5,518 nt of DNA from Paracoccaceae bacterium (GTDB lineage: Bacteria > Pseudomonadota > Alphaproteobacteria > Rhodobacterales > Rhodobacteraceae). Below are positions 5,321-5,518 of this stretch, piece after piece. The notes under the pieces are model-generated. The model did not search any database. It was not told the origin of the DNA and saw nothing but the letters and a program-made list of their open reading frames with translations. Each line of letters opens with the position of its first letter. Within the stretch, counting starts at the first letter, position 1. Position numbers and translations under genes: made by a program. The stretch covers positions 1 to 5,518 of the forward strand of contig JAGLUD010000264.1 of the NCBI GenBank assembly GCA_023134935.1, in the 5' to 3' direction.

Positions 5321-5518
5321 TTACGTGGAGGTTTTGGTGCCTTTGATCAGCAGCCAGAATGCTATGGCCAGTTCGCCAATAGTTACGACAACCAGAAGGC
5401 CTATATAGATCATCGTGATTGCTGCATTCTCGATATGCATCAGGTGTGTAATCGCCTGAATGAAGTATCCGAACGAGCCAACGATGATCATCCAGCCCAA
5501 TATGCGCGGCAGCAGGTC
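5321..5518 (-). CDS. DUF4386-type membrane protein, C-terminal fragment (5' end beyond window)
   Basis: The last 65 residues of a leftward gene that enters from the right edge; the frame is open to the edge and closes with TAA at 5323-5321. Two hydrophobic segments are visible, about residues 6-21 (ILGWMIIVGSFGYFIQ) and 34-58, ending in GELAIAFWLLIKGTK. The pattern of a 'R-I-L-G' segment, a hydrophobic helix, and a final G-E-L-x-x-A-x-W-L-L-x-K-G is what I recall as the C-terminus of DUF4386 proteins, inner-membrane proteins of about 220-240 residues and unknown function. It would be upstream of the CPBP protease in the same leftward transcript. The assignment rests on a short fragment and on motif memory. 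Confidence 0.7.
   Translation of the reverse strand, partial: DLLPRILGWMIIVGSFGYFIQAITHLMHIENAAITMIYIGLLVVVTIGELAIAFWLLIKGTKTST

Overview
The window looks like chromosomal DNA from an alphaproteobacterium, most likely of the Rhodobacterales (Roseobacter-type). This is an inference from gene content: a FAD/GcvT-family methylated-amine oxidoreductase paired with an XRE-cupin regulator, and an aminotransferase/sulfotransferase-like pair. GC-rich coding sequence, GTG starts and strong AAGGA/GGAG ribosome binding sites fit. There is no RNA gene, insertion sequence, CRISPR array or phage feature. Gene density is high; the only non-coding stretch over 100 bases is the divergent intergenic region at 1695-1869.

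Left half (1-3494): two divergent units flank one AT-rich control region. Leftward run an XRE-cupin regulator (1104-1694) and, 12 nt downstream, a FAD-dependent oxidoreductase of the dimethylglycine/sarcosine dehydrogenase type (start at 1091), cut off by the window edge after 363 residues. Rightward run a fold-type IV PLP aminotransferase (1870-2778) and an overlapping sulfotransferase-like P-loop protein (to 3494). The control region holds several TTTCA/TGAAA-rich inverted repeats that could be operators for the regulator. The simplest reading is one amino-acid or methylamine metabolic module under a local regulator; its substrate cannot be read from the sequence.

Right half (3491-5518): a leftward run of three genes converges on the sulfotransferase-like gene with overlapping stop codons. 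In transcription order it holds the C-terminal end of a DUF4386 membrane protein (5518-5321), a CPBP (CAAX/Abi) intramembrane protease (5268-4549) and a zinc-free MDR-family NAD(P)-dependent oxidoreductase (4483-3491). Gaps of 52 and 65 nt make an operon plausible; a short hairpin lies between the first two genes.

Most worth a second look: the aminotransferase lacks the normally conserved glutamate that contacts the PLP ring nitrogen; it is translationally coupled to a sulfotransferase-like partner; the divergent region carries clustered inverted repeats; and the regulator's cupin domain has lost its metal ligands. I did not find anything that clearly amounts to a new system. The aminotransferase/sulfotransferase-like pair is the best candidate for undescribed biochemistry.
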